Source: Arabidopsis thaliana
Taxonomy: Eukaryota; Streptophyta; Magnoliopsida; Brassicales; Brassicaceae
Reading direction: 5' to 3'
NCBI RefSeq assembly: GCF_000001735.4
Contig: NC_003074.8
Location: 23,319,261 to 23,383,260, forward strand
Length of the DNA stretch: 64,000 nt
Shown: positions 1 through 9,939 of the stretch, one piece after another
Layout of the letters: each line of letters opens with the position of its first letter
Position numbering within the stretch: position 1 is the stretch's first letter
Program-made: the position numbers and the translations under genes
Notes under the pieces: generated by a model
Told to the model about the DNA's origin: nothing
The model's database searches: none
The model's input: the letters and a program-made list of their open reading frames with translations, nothing else

Positions 1-187
1 TGGCTATATCCACGGAGAGTCGTGACTTGCCTGTCCCGGTAGCACCCATGATGACCACAACTTTGTCCTTTGGACCGTATGGGTTTAGAGTTAGCATATT
101 GGGACCAAATCTCGCTGGAGGGAAGTCTAAAGTCGGCGAAGGAGGCAATGGTTGTTTGCACATAGCCATAGATATCTTCATGATCAT
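1..187 (-). CDS. IPT3: Adenylate isopentenyltransferase 3, N-terminal part only
   Basis: This is the first 62 codons of a cytokinin-synthesis enzyme; the rest lies off the left edge. The family transfers a dimethylallyl group from DMAPP to ATP or ADP, the first committed step of isopentenyl-type cytokinin synthesis, mainly in plastids. The protein starts MIMKISMAMCKQPLPPS and reaches the nucleotide-binding P-loop GATGTGKSR at residues 48-56, which defines the IPT/DMATase superfamily. I chose the ATG at 187 because it gives the N-terminus I know for IPT3; further in-frame ATGs lie 2, 6 and 8 codons inside. The gene is intronless as far as visible, as expected for this family. The known protein is about 336 aa and carries a C-terminal farnesylation signal that cannot be seen here. 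Identification is strong despite truncation. Confidence 0.93.
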   Translation of the reverse strand, partial: MIMKISMAMCKQPLPPSPTLDFPPARFGPNMLTLNPYGPKDKVVVIMGATGTGKSRLSVDIA

Positions 188-625
188 GATGAAACGCTTT
201 GCAATATAAACTTGCTGGTGTTTAAAATATGTTTTGTTATGTTTGGTAGGCTTGTATATCTTCTTATATATGAAATGTTCAGGTGACTTTGCATGAAGGA
301 TATGATTTATATATATAGGGTCACACACTTAGTAAATGGCCACTGTACGAATGATATACGACAAGTTGGCTCGCCCCTTTTTTAATTAATTGGTCAAACC
401 TGTTGTTTTATTTTACTTTATTCTCCTCTAATTCTATTTAGACTGGCCAAATATTTGATCCGCGTGCAATGCAGATGATATATATTGATAATGTCACAAT
501 CAAACGTAAACTTCTATTACGTTTGATGTGAAGTTAAGATACGATTTTTTTTCTAGGAAAATAACGATTATATGCGAGGCAGAAAGTTTTAAGAAGCATT
601 TCTCTTCTTTTTAATAAAAATATAT

Positions 626-653
626 ATGGGTTATTTTTTTTTGATGGGTTATT
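626..653 (-). repeat. Micro-insertion: poly(T) with 10-bp direct repeats
   Basis: The 10-mer ATGGGTTATT occurs at 626-635 and again at 644-653, separated only by seven T and one G. Read on the minus strand this is C(A)7 between perfect direct repeats, which start with AATA on that strand. The form is that of a target-site duplication around a nearly empty poly(A) retroposon tail. A simple slippage duplication could look the same. Confidence 0.4.
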
Positions 654-1887
654 GTCTAAGCTCATAGTATATTTGTTTTTAATAGATTTTATCATGTTAT
701 TAGAGCAGTCGCAATGAAAAACTCGGCAATTACCTTGGATGGATTGACATTATTTAACTAAAAACATTTAAGAAATTAGGTTATGATGCTTCCTCCTCAT
801 GATCGGTCTATCAAATATTATATGTATATAGATATTCTGTATTCCCTAATTTCATAAGAAAAAGTTATGCAGATGTGATTCTATCTCATATTTTGATATT
901 ATCATAGAGTTGTTTATATTTGTAGAATAATATAAAGGTTCTATTGGACCGTCCATTAATGAAACGGAGAGGCAAAATTGTTTGTCGACCTGCAATGGCC
1001 AAAGACCCCCGGGAACGTCTCTTATTACTCTCCCCACTTACATATAAATCTGAAGACGAAAAAAAACACAAAGAAAACTTTTGTTTTTTATTACATTATA
1101 ATTATTCACATGAGATAAGAAATATAATGGTCCGAGAAAGGGCCTTTAAAAAGATTATTCTTACAGCGACAAGTCATAGCTATTGGAATGTAATTTGGCT
1201 TGCGAGCTTGGTAATGTACTGTGCATGCTCCTACACGTCCATGTACGTATCTGATTCCTCCATTCCTATGTACTAAAAATAATACGGAATATCACATATA
1301 CATCATACATGTATATATCCCTCAAAGAGTCAAGATTTAATTTAACAAAACTTTACACATCTGGTATTTTCAACTATAATTTTTTTCTAAAGCTAGCTCT
1401 GGTTAAATTTTAGCCACTCTGCACTTTGCATAAACTTGTATACGGTATACCAAGATATTTGTCTGAGTGAATTATTTAATTGCGATAAGTTTTAATCAAA
1501 TTGGTGGACTAAACCGGCCAACTAGCTTATGCGTTTCTTGTTAAATCTAGCTTTTTTCTTGTCTTATCAGTTGATTAGTACAATTTCAGAAATTTTCTTT
1601 ATATTTTTAGAAAAGAAAGTGTCATTCGATTACTCAAGTTATATCACACAGCTCCAAATAAAGAATGAATACATCAACCTAAAATCAATAAAATGGTACA
1701 GCTTAAATCAAAAATAAAATAAAACCTTCTACATTAATATAATCGTTATTGACTTATTGTTATACTTTAATCATTTAAATTTGCATATTAAACCTTTTAC
1801 ATACTAAATCAAAAGAAAACCCTTAGATATATTCCCTCGCTTGTTTCCCTCTAACAATAAATTTCAATTACAAATTTAGGTGACATA

Positions 1888-2105
1888 CTTAGAGCATTTC
1901 CAAATCTGTATTTTCTCTCTAAAATATCTTTATTTAGGAGTTGAGTTTTTTTCTTCCTAAATCTACTATATTTTGAAGTTAAAAATAAAGATATAAATTG
2001 AAAATCCAAATCTCCAAATAGAGATTTCTATTATAGAGTTGGAAAGGATATATATGGGTTAGATAAATGTTTATTTCAAACTCTATTTTGAAGATTAATA
2101 TGAAG
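1888..2105. repeat. Possible MITE-like relic
   Basis: The segment opens with an AGAGCATTTCCAAATC-type motif, which resembles the ends of common short non-autonomous plant elements. It contains a perfect small hairpin (AAATCTC at 2008-2014 pairing with GAGATTT at 2021-2027) and loosely self-complementary TCCAAA/TTTGGA-like blocks. No clear terminal inverted repeat pair or target-site duplication could be matched, so the boundaries are approximate and the call is tentative. Confidence 0.25.
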
Positions 2106-3018
2106 ACGAATATTGTATAACTAGCGTTCGCTTGAACTCTTGGCAAAAACTTTTTCACTTATTTAATTTATAAAGTGTTCATGATAGATACGAAGAAAAT
2201 AAAATAAATTGGGATAAGAAGCTTAATGATTGATTGATGTTAACCCAACACCCACGTTGAAGATATATATATTATAATCGATCGTGTGATGAAAAAAAAA
2301 AGTAAATAATACGACCAATAAGGCAGTCACGCCTATTCCTTTGCGCATTAACTTTCTTTTTATCCCTCTCTTTCAGTAATCGTTTGGGATTTGGCCATTC
2401 ATTGATTTTGTTTTTGTTTTCGGAAACTGTTGTATATTGCAAGTAAAGAGTTATGTATAACGACAAAATAGAATTTGCATATGGAAAATTAGCGTAGCTA
2501 TCAAATTTTAGGATAAACTTTTAACGGTTTTATCTCACTCAAATTAAAAATTTTAAGCAAACAAAAAACTTCATGCCTACTTCGAACGTCTCTATTCATA
2601 TAAACAAGCATTTTCTACAAAGGTAAGTAGATTAGTGAATCCAGAAAAACCAAAACCTTAATAACTAACCAACCACCTAAATGTTTTTCTTTTTATTCCA
2701 TTTTTTCCAAGTAAATTTTTTTAGTTTTCGAAAATAGATTTCTTTTAACATTCAAAATTAAAACCAAGCCTGCGCCTTTAGGATTTAAGCACACGATCAG
2801 TATATTTTTGTTTTATGTAAAAACATAATATTATTACGTTTGTGTCAAACTTAATACAAAATATTTTTGTGTCATCCTCCTTCAAGTCATTCCCCATTCC
2901 ATCGAGTTGGTTTCTTATTTTACATGATGACCAAGAGATGTTTTTACACCGATCACAAATATTTTGTTTATATATGGTAAATCTGTTTTTGTCTCGTTTT
3001 GATTTCTGTATACAGCAG

Positions 3019-3702
3019 ACTCGTGTTCTTAAACTGGAACCCAAATGTTGTACTTGTGCCGAATGTGCGAGAAAGGTGAAACGAGCCATGCTAAACGTTG
3101 AAGGTGATTGATTATGCATATATTTACTACCGTTTCTGATATATATAATTAGCAATGGTGGATTTATGATTAGGAGTGCATTCCATCAAGGTTAATGCAA
3201 ACGAAGGGACGATAGAAGTGAACACTGATATTAACCGGCAAAAGAGCCGAGCTTTTGTGGGAACCTGAACCAGAGTCTCCTGATGACATTTCTATGGCAA
3301 CTCCGCTCGCCATGCCATCAACTTGCCGACGTCAGGTCCATGTCAGCACCTTTGACCAGACCGTACACCTACAGGACTTGCTTGACAAAAACGCTAGTGG
3401 GATCAAACACATGAAAGATTACCGACAAGAGGGTCATCAGTATAACGTTTAAGGAGTCACATGATGATCCCAGGGGCTACCACTCACGGGACTCACTATC
3501 TCCAATCGCACCACCGTCCTCTGACCCTAAGAATAGCAATGGCGGTGGTGGTTCAGGTGCTTGTGGTAATGTTGAGGCTCCTGCTACTGCTGCTTAACCA
3601 CCGCCCAAGATTAACGATACTCCTTGTAATGGCAAAGCAGCAGAGCCTCCTGTCGCTAATGTGAAATGCAGCAGCAGATGGAATAGTTGCGGTTTGATGT
3701 AA
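3019..3702 (+). pseudogene. Broken heavy-metal-associated isoprenylated protein (HIPP)
   Basis: This is a decayed copper-chaperone-like gene. After a CAG acceptor, residues VLKLEPKCCTCAECARKVKR match an HMA domain and keep a CxxC metal site. An intact intron (3104-3173, GT-AG) joins in frame to GVHSIKVNANEGTIEVNTDIN. Just after DIN the frame is lost: the text resumes one frame over as GKRAELLWEPEPESPDDIS, so about ten codons typical of this position appear deleted. A second slip lies near 3415 (KHMK to ITDKRVIS), and an in-frame TAA interrupts the glycine-rich linker at about 3595. The final frame still ends NSCGLM-stop, a CaaX prenylation box. No start exon was identified. It is upstream of and tandem to nothing related, so the parent is elsewhere. 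A sequence of at least three breaks makes a functional gene unlikely. Confidence 0.75.
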
Positions 3703-3882
3703 AGTAGAGATCTATTTAGTAGTTTAACCAGTATCAAGGAAACTATATTATAGCAACTTCTTAAAGAATGAGTTGGTAGAAATTTTCAGATTTTCTACTA
3801 CACACAATTGTCACAAACAATCAATCATGCAAAAGAATCATCACTACTAAAACACAAAATAATCCTATCTTACCCTTGCCGA

Positions 3883-4633
3883 TCAGCGTGCTGTGGTTTG
3901 AGAGCAGAGTGAGTCGGGTGTCCTCTTCTGCCAAGTCTCTTTGTTGGCTCGGCATGCTTCTTTTATGGGCCACTCGATCTGGAAGCCGTCTCTGTTCTGC
4001 TTTTCTAACTGACAACAGTGTGTGTGAAACGTCTGAGGATCTACCTGAAGCTTGAAGTCAAGGGTAAACAACAACTCCATCTCCAATCTGTTTAACTCTC
4101 TCGTAGTCACACCTCCCACTCTTGCGTAGTATGCATTGTTGAAATACCTGCACAACACCAGAGATCAATGAATCTATGATTGAAGACTTATTTGCGTGTT
4201 GAATTTGATACCAGGTTTAGTGAGTAACATACCTATCATCGAAGACTTTAGCAGCTAACATGACAGTTGTAATGATAAGGCGGTGGACATTAAGGGGTTT
4301 GAGAAGGGCTCGGGTCTTATGGAGAAAGTGATCAATGTAGATATGCGCAATGACGAAGCAGGAGGGACTGCAGCAAGAGTACTTGAAAATGCGATCCAAG
4401 TAGTGTGCAATACTGATCTCAGGGGGAGATCTCCCGTCAAACACGGTAACAGAGTCTGGCGATCCAAGCAGAATCTTGTCATCATGATTGAGTAACAGAG
4501 ATCTCTCCAGAGAAGAAGAGAGGCGTGAGAGAACAGTCGGTGGCTTTTTCAATCGTTTGCCCTCAATAATAAGTCCTAACCTGAGGTATACATCCGAATC
4601 AATGAAAGCTGGATCGGTTGCGAGAGAGTCCAT
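3883..4633 (-). CDS. CYCP1;1: P-type (U-type) cyclin CYCP1;1
   Basis: Two exons, 4633-4233 and 4147-3883, give 221 aa; the intron is GT-AG and splits an Arg codon (DDR|YFNNAY). P-type cyclins resemble yeast PHO80 and bind CDKA-type kinases, linking nutrient status to division. The protein is short and consists almost entirely of a cyclin box at about residues 80-190, including ISIAHYLDRIFKY, FVIAHIYIDHF, HRLIITTVMLAAKVFDD and the second-helix block ELNRLEMELLFTLDFKL. No destruction box is evident, as is usual in this subfamily. The ATG at 4633 begins MDSLATDPAFIDSDVYLRLG and matches the known start. It is divergent from RanGAP1, so the 1.2 kb between them is shared promoter space. Length and sequence agree with the A. 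thaliana gene. Confidence 0.95.
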
Positions 4634-5240
4634 TTCTCCAACGAATCTGCAATGAAGATGATGATGTGCATAAAAATGGTAACTTTGAATAGGGTTTTGA
4701 AATAGAAGACGTATGTAGAGTAAATTTCAAGCAGGTGAACTAATTCCTAATCAAGAACCTAAACCCTCTCTATATGTCTCCCTACCTACCAAGTACCAAG
4801 AATCTTGAGAGTCAAGAATTAGGAATAAAGTGGAAGAAGCTTACGAGAATAAAGTGGAAGAAGTTGGTTCGTGAACTAGAGAAGGTCCGGAGAATGGAAG
4901 AAAGCAGATCTATCTCCGGCGCTTCTCCATTGTTTTTTTTTTGCTGCTCTGAAGCTTAGAAGCTAAAAGAAGCCGCGAAGAATTGTGAAGAAGAAGGAAA
5001 GTTTCCATTATTGCCTTTTATTTTATTTTATTTAATAATTTAAGGGTTTTTGATTTTAAAATGAATAATAATAATAAATACAAAAAAGAAAGGACAGAAG
5101 GAAGGAGTGATGTGTGGTAGAGAGAGACAGTTCACCGTCGGCGAGTCCAGCTGGCGGTGGTGGGAGCCCACCGTGTCACCTTAATCATCGCTGCGCTGCC
5201 CTGTCTTTTTTCCATTATTAATTTTTAGCAAGAAGAAGAC

Positions 5241-5336
5241 TGGGCTTTCTAAATTAGTTATTAATGGGCTTTGGGCTTTCGTGGTTAGGGTTGTGTAGGG
5301 GCTTAATCGTCATTTCGGAGATAGAATAAACCCTAA
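5241..5336 (+). promoter_or_regulatory. Site II cluster plus teloboxes upstream of RanGAP1
   Basis: Three TGGGCT motifs (5241-5246, 5265-5270, 5272-5277) are followed by TTAGGGTT (5285-5292) and AAACCCTAA (5328-5336). Site II motifs bound by TCP factors, combined with interstitial telomere boxes, are known to mark promoters of genes active in dividing cells. The arrangement lies about 0.25 kb before the RanGAP1 leader intron, the right place for its core promoter. The rest of 4634-5572 holds the CYCP1;1 leader on the other strand and no further gene. Confidence 0.6.
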
Positions 5337-5572
5337 TCTCCATGGATGGGCTCTCCGATGTTTGTCTTTTTGATTTTTGAAATTTGATTTTCAAAAATAA
5401 ACTAAAGCATCATTGCCTCCCATTATCGTCACGCACGCAGATCAATGATTCTCTCACTCTGCTTCTCATTCACGCTTCTTCTTTGAATTCACTTTTCTAT
5501 TCCTTTCTTTTTCTCCGTCCGAGAGAGTATAGAGAGACCCATTTCTTCGATCCATCCGCTGAGAAAAAAAAG

Positions 5573-5825
5573 GTACCGTCGTATTGTTCTCTCATGTTTC
5601 TGGGTTTCTTTTTGTTTCGAAATATATTCTTCTCGTTTGCAGTGTGATTTTGAGGGTTTCCTTGTCTAAAAAATGCAGTTTTTAATTAATGGATTTACAA
5701 TAGAAATGTAGTTAGATTCTTCGACACCATCTTCGTTTTCGATTGGATCTACATGTTATGCTCTCTCTTTTTCCTTGGAATACTATGTCAGATTGAGTAA
5801 TGGTTGTCCTTGTATTGAATTACAG
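5573..5825 (+). other. RanGAP1 5'-leader intron
   Basis: The leader has a donor AAAAG|GTACCG at 5573 and an acceptor TTACAG ending at 5825, just 22 bases before the start codon. The interval is T-rich as plant introns are. Removing it joins an untranslated exon to the coding exon, a common arrangement in constitutively expressed plant genes. Confidence 0.65.
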
Positions 5826-5847
5826 AAGAAAACCAAGCAGTAGTAGA

Positions 5848-7455
5848 ATGGATCATTCAGCGAAAACCACACAGAACCGTGTTTTGTCAGTGAAGATGTG
5901 GCCACCGAGTAAGAGTACCCGTCTCATGCTTGTTGAGCGGATGACCAAGAACATTACCACCCCTTCCATCTTCTCCAGGAAGTACGGTCTTTTGTCTGTT
6001 GAAGAGGCTGAGCAAGACGCCAAGCGCATTGAAGATTTGGCCTTTGCTACTGCCAACAAACACTTCCAGAACGAGCCTGATGGTGATGGCACTTCTGCTG
6101 TTCACGTCTATGCTAAAGAATCCAGCAAGCTCATGCTTGATGTCATCAAACGTGGTCCACAGGAAGAATCCGAGGTTGAGGTGAGCAAGGATGGTGATGT
6201 CTTTTTTGATATATCTGGTGGGAGCAGAGCTTTTATTGAAGAAGAGGAGGCACGCGACCTTTTGAGGCCTCTGGCTGACCCGCGTAACTCCTATACCAAA
6301 ATCCGTTTTAGCAACAGGAGTTTTGGGTCTGAAGCAGCCAAATTTGCTGCGAGCGTTTTGTCTTCCATCAAGGATCAGCTGACGGAAGTGGATCTCTCGG
6401 ATTTTGTTGCAGGAAGACCAGAGGCTGAAGCGCTTGAAGTCATGAATATGTTTTCATCTGCTTTAGAGGGTTCTAAGCTTAGGTATCTGAATCTCTCGGA
6501 CAATGCTTTGGGAGAAAAGGGAATTAGGGCATTTGCTTCTCTCATCAATTCTCAGCATGACTTGGAGGAGCTCTATCTGATGAATGATGGCATTTCCGAG
6601 GATGCTGCACGTGCAGTTCGTGAGCTTCTCCCTTCTACTGACAAAATCAGGGTTCTTCAGTTTCATAACAACATGACAGGAGATGAAGGAGCAACTGCCA
6701 TTGCAGAGATTGTCAGGGAGTGTCCATCTTTGGAAGATTTCCGGTGTTCATCTACAAGGATTGGTTCAGAAGGTGGTGTTGCACTAGCTGAAGCACTTGA
6801 ACACTGTAGCCACTTGAAGAAACTTGATCTTCGTGACAACATGTTTGGAGTCGAAGGTGGAATTGCCCTGGCCAAGACTTTATCAGTCTTGACTCATTTA
6901 ACCGAGATCTATATGAGTTACCTGAACTTGGAGGATGAGGGAACAGAGGCACTTTCTGAAGCTCTACTTAAGTCCGCCCCTTCTCTTGAAGTTCTAGAAT
7001 TGGCTGGTAACGACATTACTGTAAAATCCACTGGAAATTTGGCAGCTTGCATCGCCTCCAAACAGTCTCTTGCAAAGCTGAATTTATCTGAGAATGAACT
7101 CAAAGACGAAGGGACTATCTTAATTGCAAAGGCAGTTGAAGGTCATGATCAGTTAGTTGAAGTTGACCTGAGCACCAACATGATCAGAAGAGCTGGGGCA
7201 AGGGCCTTGGCACAAACTGTTGTGAAGAAAAATACTTTCAAGCTTCTGAACATCAATGGAAACTTCATATCTGAGGAAGGTATTGACGAGGTAAATGACA
7301 TGTTTAAGGACTGTCTGGACAAGCTTGTTCCTTTGGACGACAATGACCCTGAAGGAGAAGATTTTGAAGATGAAGACGAAGAGGAGGAAGGCGAAGATGG
7401 CAATGAATTGGAATCAAAGCTTGGAAGTCTGAAAATCAAGCAAGGGGAGGAATGA
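5848..7455 (+). CDS. RANGAP1: Ran GTPase-activating protein 1
   Basis: A single coding exon encodes 535 aa, the exact length of A. thaliana RanGAP1. The enzyme stimulates GTP hydrolysis by Ran, sustaining the nucleocytoplasmic gradient; in plants it sits at the nuclear envelope and at the preprophase band and cell plate. The plant-specific WPP domain is at residues about 12-115, with W18-P19-P20 inside KMWPPSKSTRLML. It is followed by a leucine-rich-repeat domain (about 190-490) with repeated LxxLxLxxN units such as LRYLNLSDNALG and LKKLDLRDNMFG, and an acidic tail rich in Asp and Glu (about 492-520). The frame is open 16 codons upstream from a TTG, but the ATG at 5848 gives MDHSAKTTQNR, the known start, and lies right after the leader-intron acceptor. 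The Arg-finger-independent mechanism is known for the family and is not visible here. Confidence 0.97.
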   Translation: MDHSAKTTQNRVLSVKMWPPSKSTRLMLVERMTKNITTPSIFSRKYGLLSVEEAEQDAKRIEDLAFATANKHFQNEPDGDGTSAVHVYAKESSKLMLDVIKRGPQEESEVEVSKDGDVFFDISGGSRAFIEEEEARDLLRPLADPRNSYTKIRFSNRSFGSEAAKFAASVLSSIKDQLTEVDLSDFVAGRPEAEALEVMNMFSSALEGSKLRYLNLSDNALGEKGIRAFASLINSQHDLEELYLMNDGISEDAARAVRELLPSTDKIRVLQFHNNMTGDEGATAIAEIVRECPSLEDFRCSSTRIGSEGGVALAEALEHCSHLKKLDLRDNMFGVEGGIALAKTLSVLTHLTEIYMSYLNLEDEGTEALSEALLKSAPSLEVLELAGNDITVKSTGNLAACIASKQSLAKLNLSENELKDEGTILIAKAVEGHDQLVEVDLSTNMIRRAGARALAQTVVKKNTFKLLNINGNFISEEGIDEVNDMFKDCLDKLVPLDDNDPEGEDFEDEDEEEEGEDGNELESKLGSLKIKQGEE

Positions 7456-7745
7456 TGTGATGCTTTTGTTGCTATGTAGGTAGGTTCAGTGTTATCTCTC
7501 TTTCTGGATTCGGTAAACATAGTTAAGTAGGTATCTAAGGATCTAAGATTGTCTTCAGATTTATTTCCTTGAAGCGAAATTGTTATCTTCGTGTAAACCA
7601 GAATTGTTGTTGGTCTTTTGGTTATGAATATTTAAATGATCTTTTAGCTGAAATCATGTTCATCTCATATGAGCCGTGGGAAATGAAAGAGCACAGTGTA
7701 GCATAAGAAGTTACAAATGAAGAACAAACTTTATGGCGTATTTGA

Positions 7746-9360
7746 TCAAGCGGCCACTGGAGTTTTGAGGGCTTCGAGTATCTTATCGTCTAACTCAAAC
7801 TTAATCTCTTTCTTGTCTCTGCCAATCTTCACATACTCTTCGAATCTCTCCTTGAGATCTTCAGGCAGATTCGTTTTACTCTCCCACCCTAATAAGTCCT
7901 TAGCGGCTCTTGGCTCTGCGTAGAAATGCTGCGACCATACAAAGACAAGTTTGTAAAGCTACTAATGAATGAAGTAGGAGAAGAGCTTCTACAGGGTTTC
8001 GTTTACCATGTTTCTGAATAGAAAAGCCTTCTTGGCGTCAACCCCAATGGCTTTAGGGTCATAATGAACGATCTCAACAGTTTTGCCAGCAGCGGCAGCA
8101 CAGAGCTTGGCCATACCGTCAAGAGTAACGGCTCTGTCGCTAACGCAGTTGAAGATGTTGCCGGAAGCAGCCTCTGGGTTGGCAACGGCAGAAGTAAGCA
8201 TGGAAGACAAGTCCCTCACGTGGGATATGTTGGTTAGCTGCAATCCTGATCCTGGGATTGGCACTGCTCTGTCCCTCACAATCCCTGGGAACACATTTCA
8301 ACCATTACGTGTTTTTGTCTTTGTATTGAAATCTTTGGGTGTGTGAGAGACTTACGGTCGAAGAACCATTCTTCGCAGTCTTTGTTGTTGCCAGAGCCGA
8401 TCATGTACTGCGGTCGAAAGGAGGCCCAGTTCCCGAATGTTTCGGCTAAGTACTTCTCCACCACCACGTGACCAGCGTCGGCTTTAACTGCGTCCTGCAA
8501 CATTGGAGAAGAAGGAGACATAAGTAGTGAGAATTTAGAGATCAGTATTAAGAATTTATACCCCTTCAACGTGAGGAGGTTGTTCGGTGGACTTGTAGAT
8601 CCCGGCGCTACTTATGAACAAGAATTGCTTGACGCCGGAGCTTTTAGCCCAATCCACCACTGGCCTATGTCCGAAAAATCCAAAAGGATATAAGATCATC
8701 ATCAATTCTCATCCATGGAGATTCTAAAAGAAAGAAACCATGGCTCTCTAAGTTAAATAAGCAGACCTAACAGTATCCAAATCCTTGCCATTGTTGTCAA
8801 GGACAACGTCAAATGTTTCACCTCCGACCACATTGGCAACATTGGCCGGGTTCCCCCACACCGTCTTTCCTCCGCCGCTAACAATTTCCTGTCGACAGAT
8901 ACAAAGGTTCGGTCTGAATCGGATTCAAAAACTCAAAACCCGGGTGGAAATTTGTAAATCTTACGGAGAATCGGTTGAAAGGAGGTTTCTTCATCTTTTC
9001 GGAAGATTCATCGCCGACGGTCAAGATGGTGACGGCGTGGCCGGCGGAGAGAAGCTCTTTGGCGAAGTAAAACCCGATCACGGCGTGACCGCCACTGTTG
9101 GTGTTGACTATAAGTACATTCTTCTTCTCACCGACGGAGCTGGCCTTAACGGTAAATTTTTGAGGAGATAACCTTCGAGAAGTCCTCAGAGAGAATGTCA
9201 AGAGAGAAGAAGAAGAAGAAGAAGAAGAAGAGAGAGAGGAAAAGGAGGAAGATGAAGAGGGTAGAGAGAAGCGGTGGAGAGATGGCGGGATCAGGAGATT
9301 GCTGATCGGAGAAGTTGTCTTGGAAGAGAAAAACAGAGAGGAGGATGATAAAGCCGCCAT
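7746..9360 (-). CDS. CSP41A: Chloroplast stem-loop binding protein, 41 kDa, a
   Basis: Six exons (9360-8965, 8888-8767, 8664-8562, 8494-8356, 8284-8007, 7928-7746) give 406 aa with all junctions in phase. CSP41a is an atypical short-chain dehydrogenase-like protein in chloroplasts that binds and cleaves stem-loop RNA and associates with ribosomes and the plastid-encoded polymerase. The N-terminal 60 residues or so form a transit peptide dominated by Ser, including a run encoded by a GAA/CTT-type repeat at 9204-9231. The mature part opens with a Rossmann strand [19 protein letters not shown]; the degenerate glycine motif is typical of the family, which is not a classical oxidoreductase. SSAGIYKS and [14 protein letters not shown] are conserved SDR-like blocks. 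It is convergent with RanGAP1, with stops 291 bases apart. Confidence 0.96.
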
Positions 9361-9939
9361 TTTTTGTTGGTAATGATTACCTCACTCTGTTCTGACTTGT
9401 GGTGGTTTGATCCTCAGAGAACCAGAAGAATTTTGTAAGGCTCTTGTACAAGATAACAACATCCAACGGTCGCCTTTTATTTATGTGATCTTCGTTTCAC
9501 TACCATTTTCTAGATTGGCCCAAATTTATTAAAATGGGCCCATTTATGCTAATACATGAGTCTGTTTTTTCCCCGTCGTTTAATTTAATTCTCATGAAGA
9601 TTTGGATTTGTCTACATCTAATCCTATTTGTGTCTTCTTCATAAAGATCTGTGGTTGATCCCAAAAAAAGGAAAGAAATATGATTTTTTTTTTCTTGATA
9701 AAATGGTATATCATCAATGAAAAAAAGAAACAAAGAATAAGAAAGATTCCTCGAAGATGAGAAAAAAATCCAACCCACACACATAATAATTGTATCTAAA
9801 AACTCCAAAATTCAGGTGTGACGGAGCGGAGATTTGAAGCCATCAACGAGGGTTACCTTTATTCTATACAAAGCAGATGAATCGCTAAAGAAAAACATCA
9901 AGTGTTTTATTACTAAGTTTTTTTTGGGGGCAAAAAGCT
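9361..9939 (-). promoter_or_regulatory. CSP41A promoter and MIRO2 3' flank, with site II motifs
   Basis: The 579 bases between CSP41A (start) and MIRO2 (stop) contain GGCCCA at 9516-9521 and ATGGGCCCAT around 9532-9543. On the minus strand these are TGGGCC site II motifs about 160-180 bases before the CSP41A start. The remainder is A/T-rich and includes the probable MIRO2 3' UTR. No other gene is seen. Confidence 0.5.

Larger units (their letters stand above)
188..3018. other. IPT3 upstream region, no gene seen
   Basis: About 2.8 kb of AT-rich DNA lies between the IPT3 start and the HIPP relic. It should hold the IPT3 promoter, which in A. thaliana is known to be nitrate-responsive and phloem-expressed; I cannot point to a defined nitrate element by eye. 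Reading frames here (for example 944-1276, 110 codons) show no recognisable motif or codon bias. The stretch holds one MITE-like relic near 1.9-2.1 kb and one small duplicated-flank poly(T) insertion at 626-653, both listed separately. Confidence 0.6.

Noticed and set aside
944-1276. 110-codon open frame upstream of IPT3
   Set aside because: No domain, erratic composition, no splice or promoter context, and it overlaps equally long frames on the other strand.
7149-7520. 123-codon minus-strand frame with a long serine run
   Set aside because: It is the antisense of the RanGAP1 acidic tail (Glu/Asp codons read backwards as Ser), not a gene.
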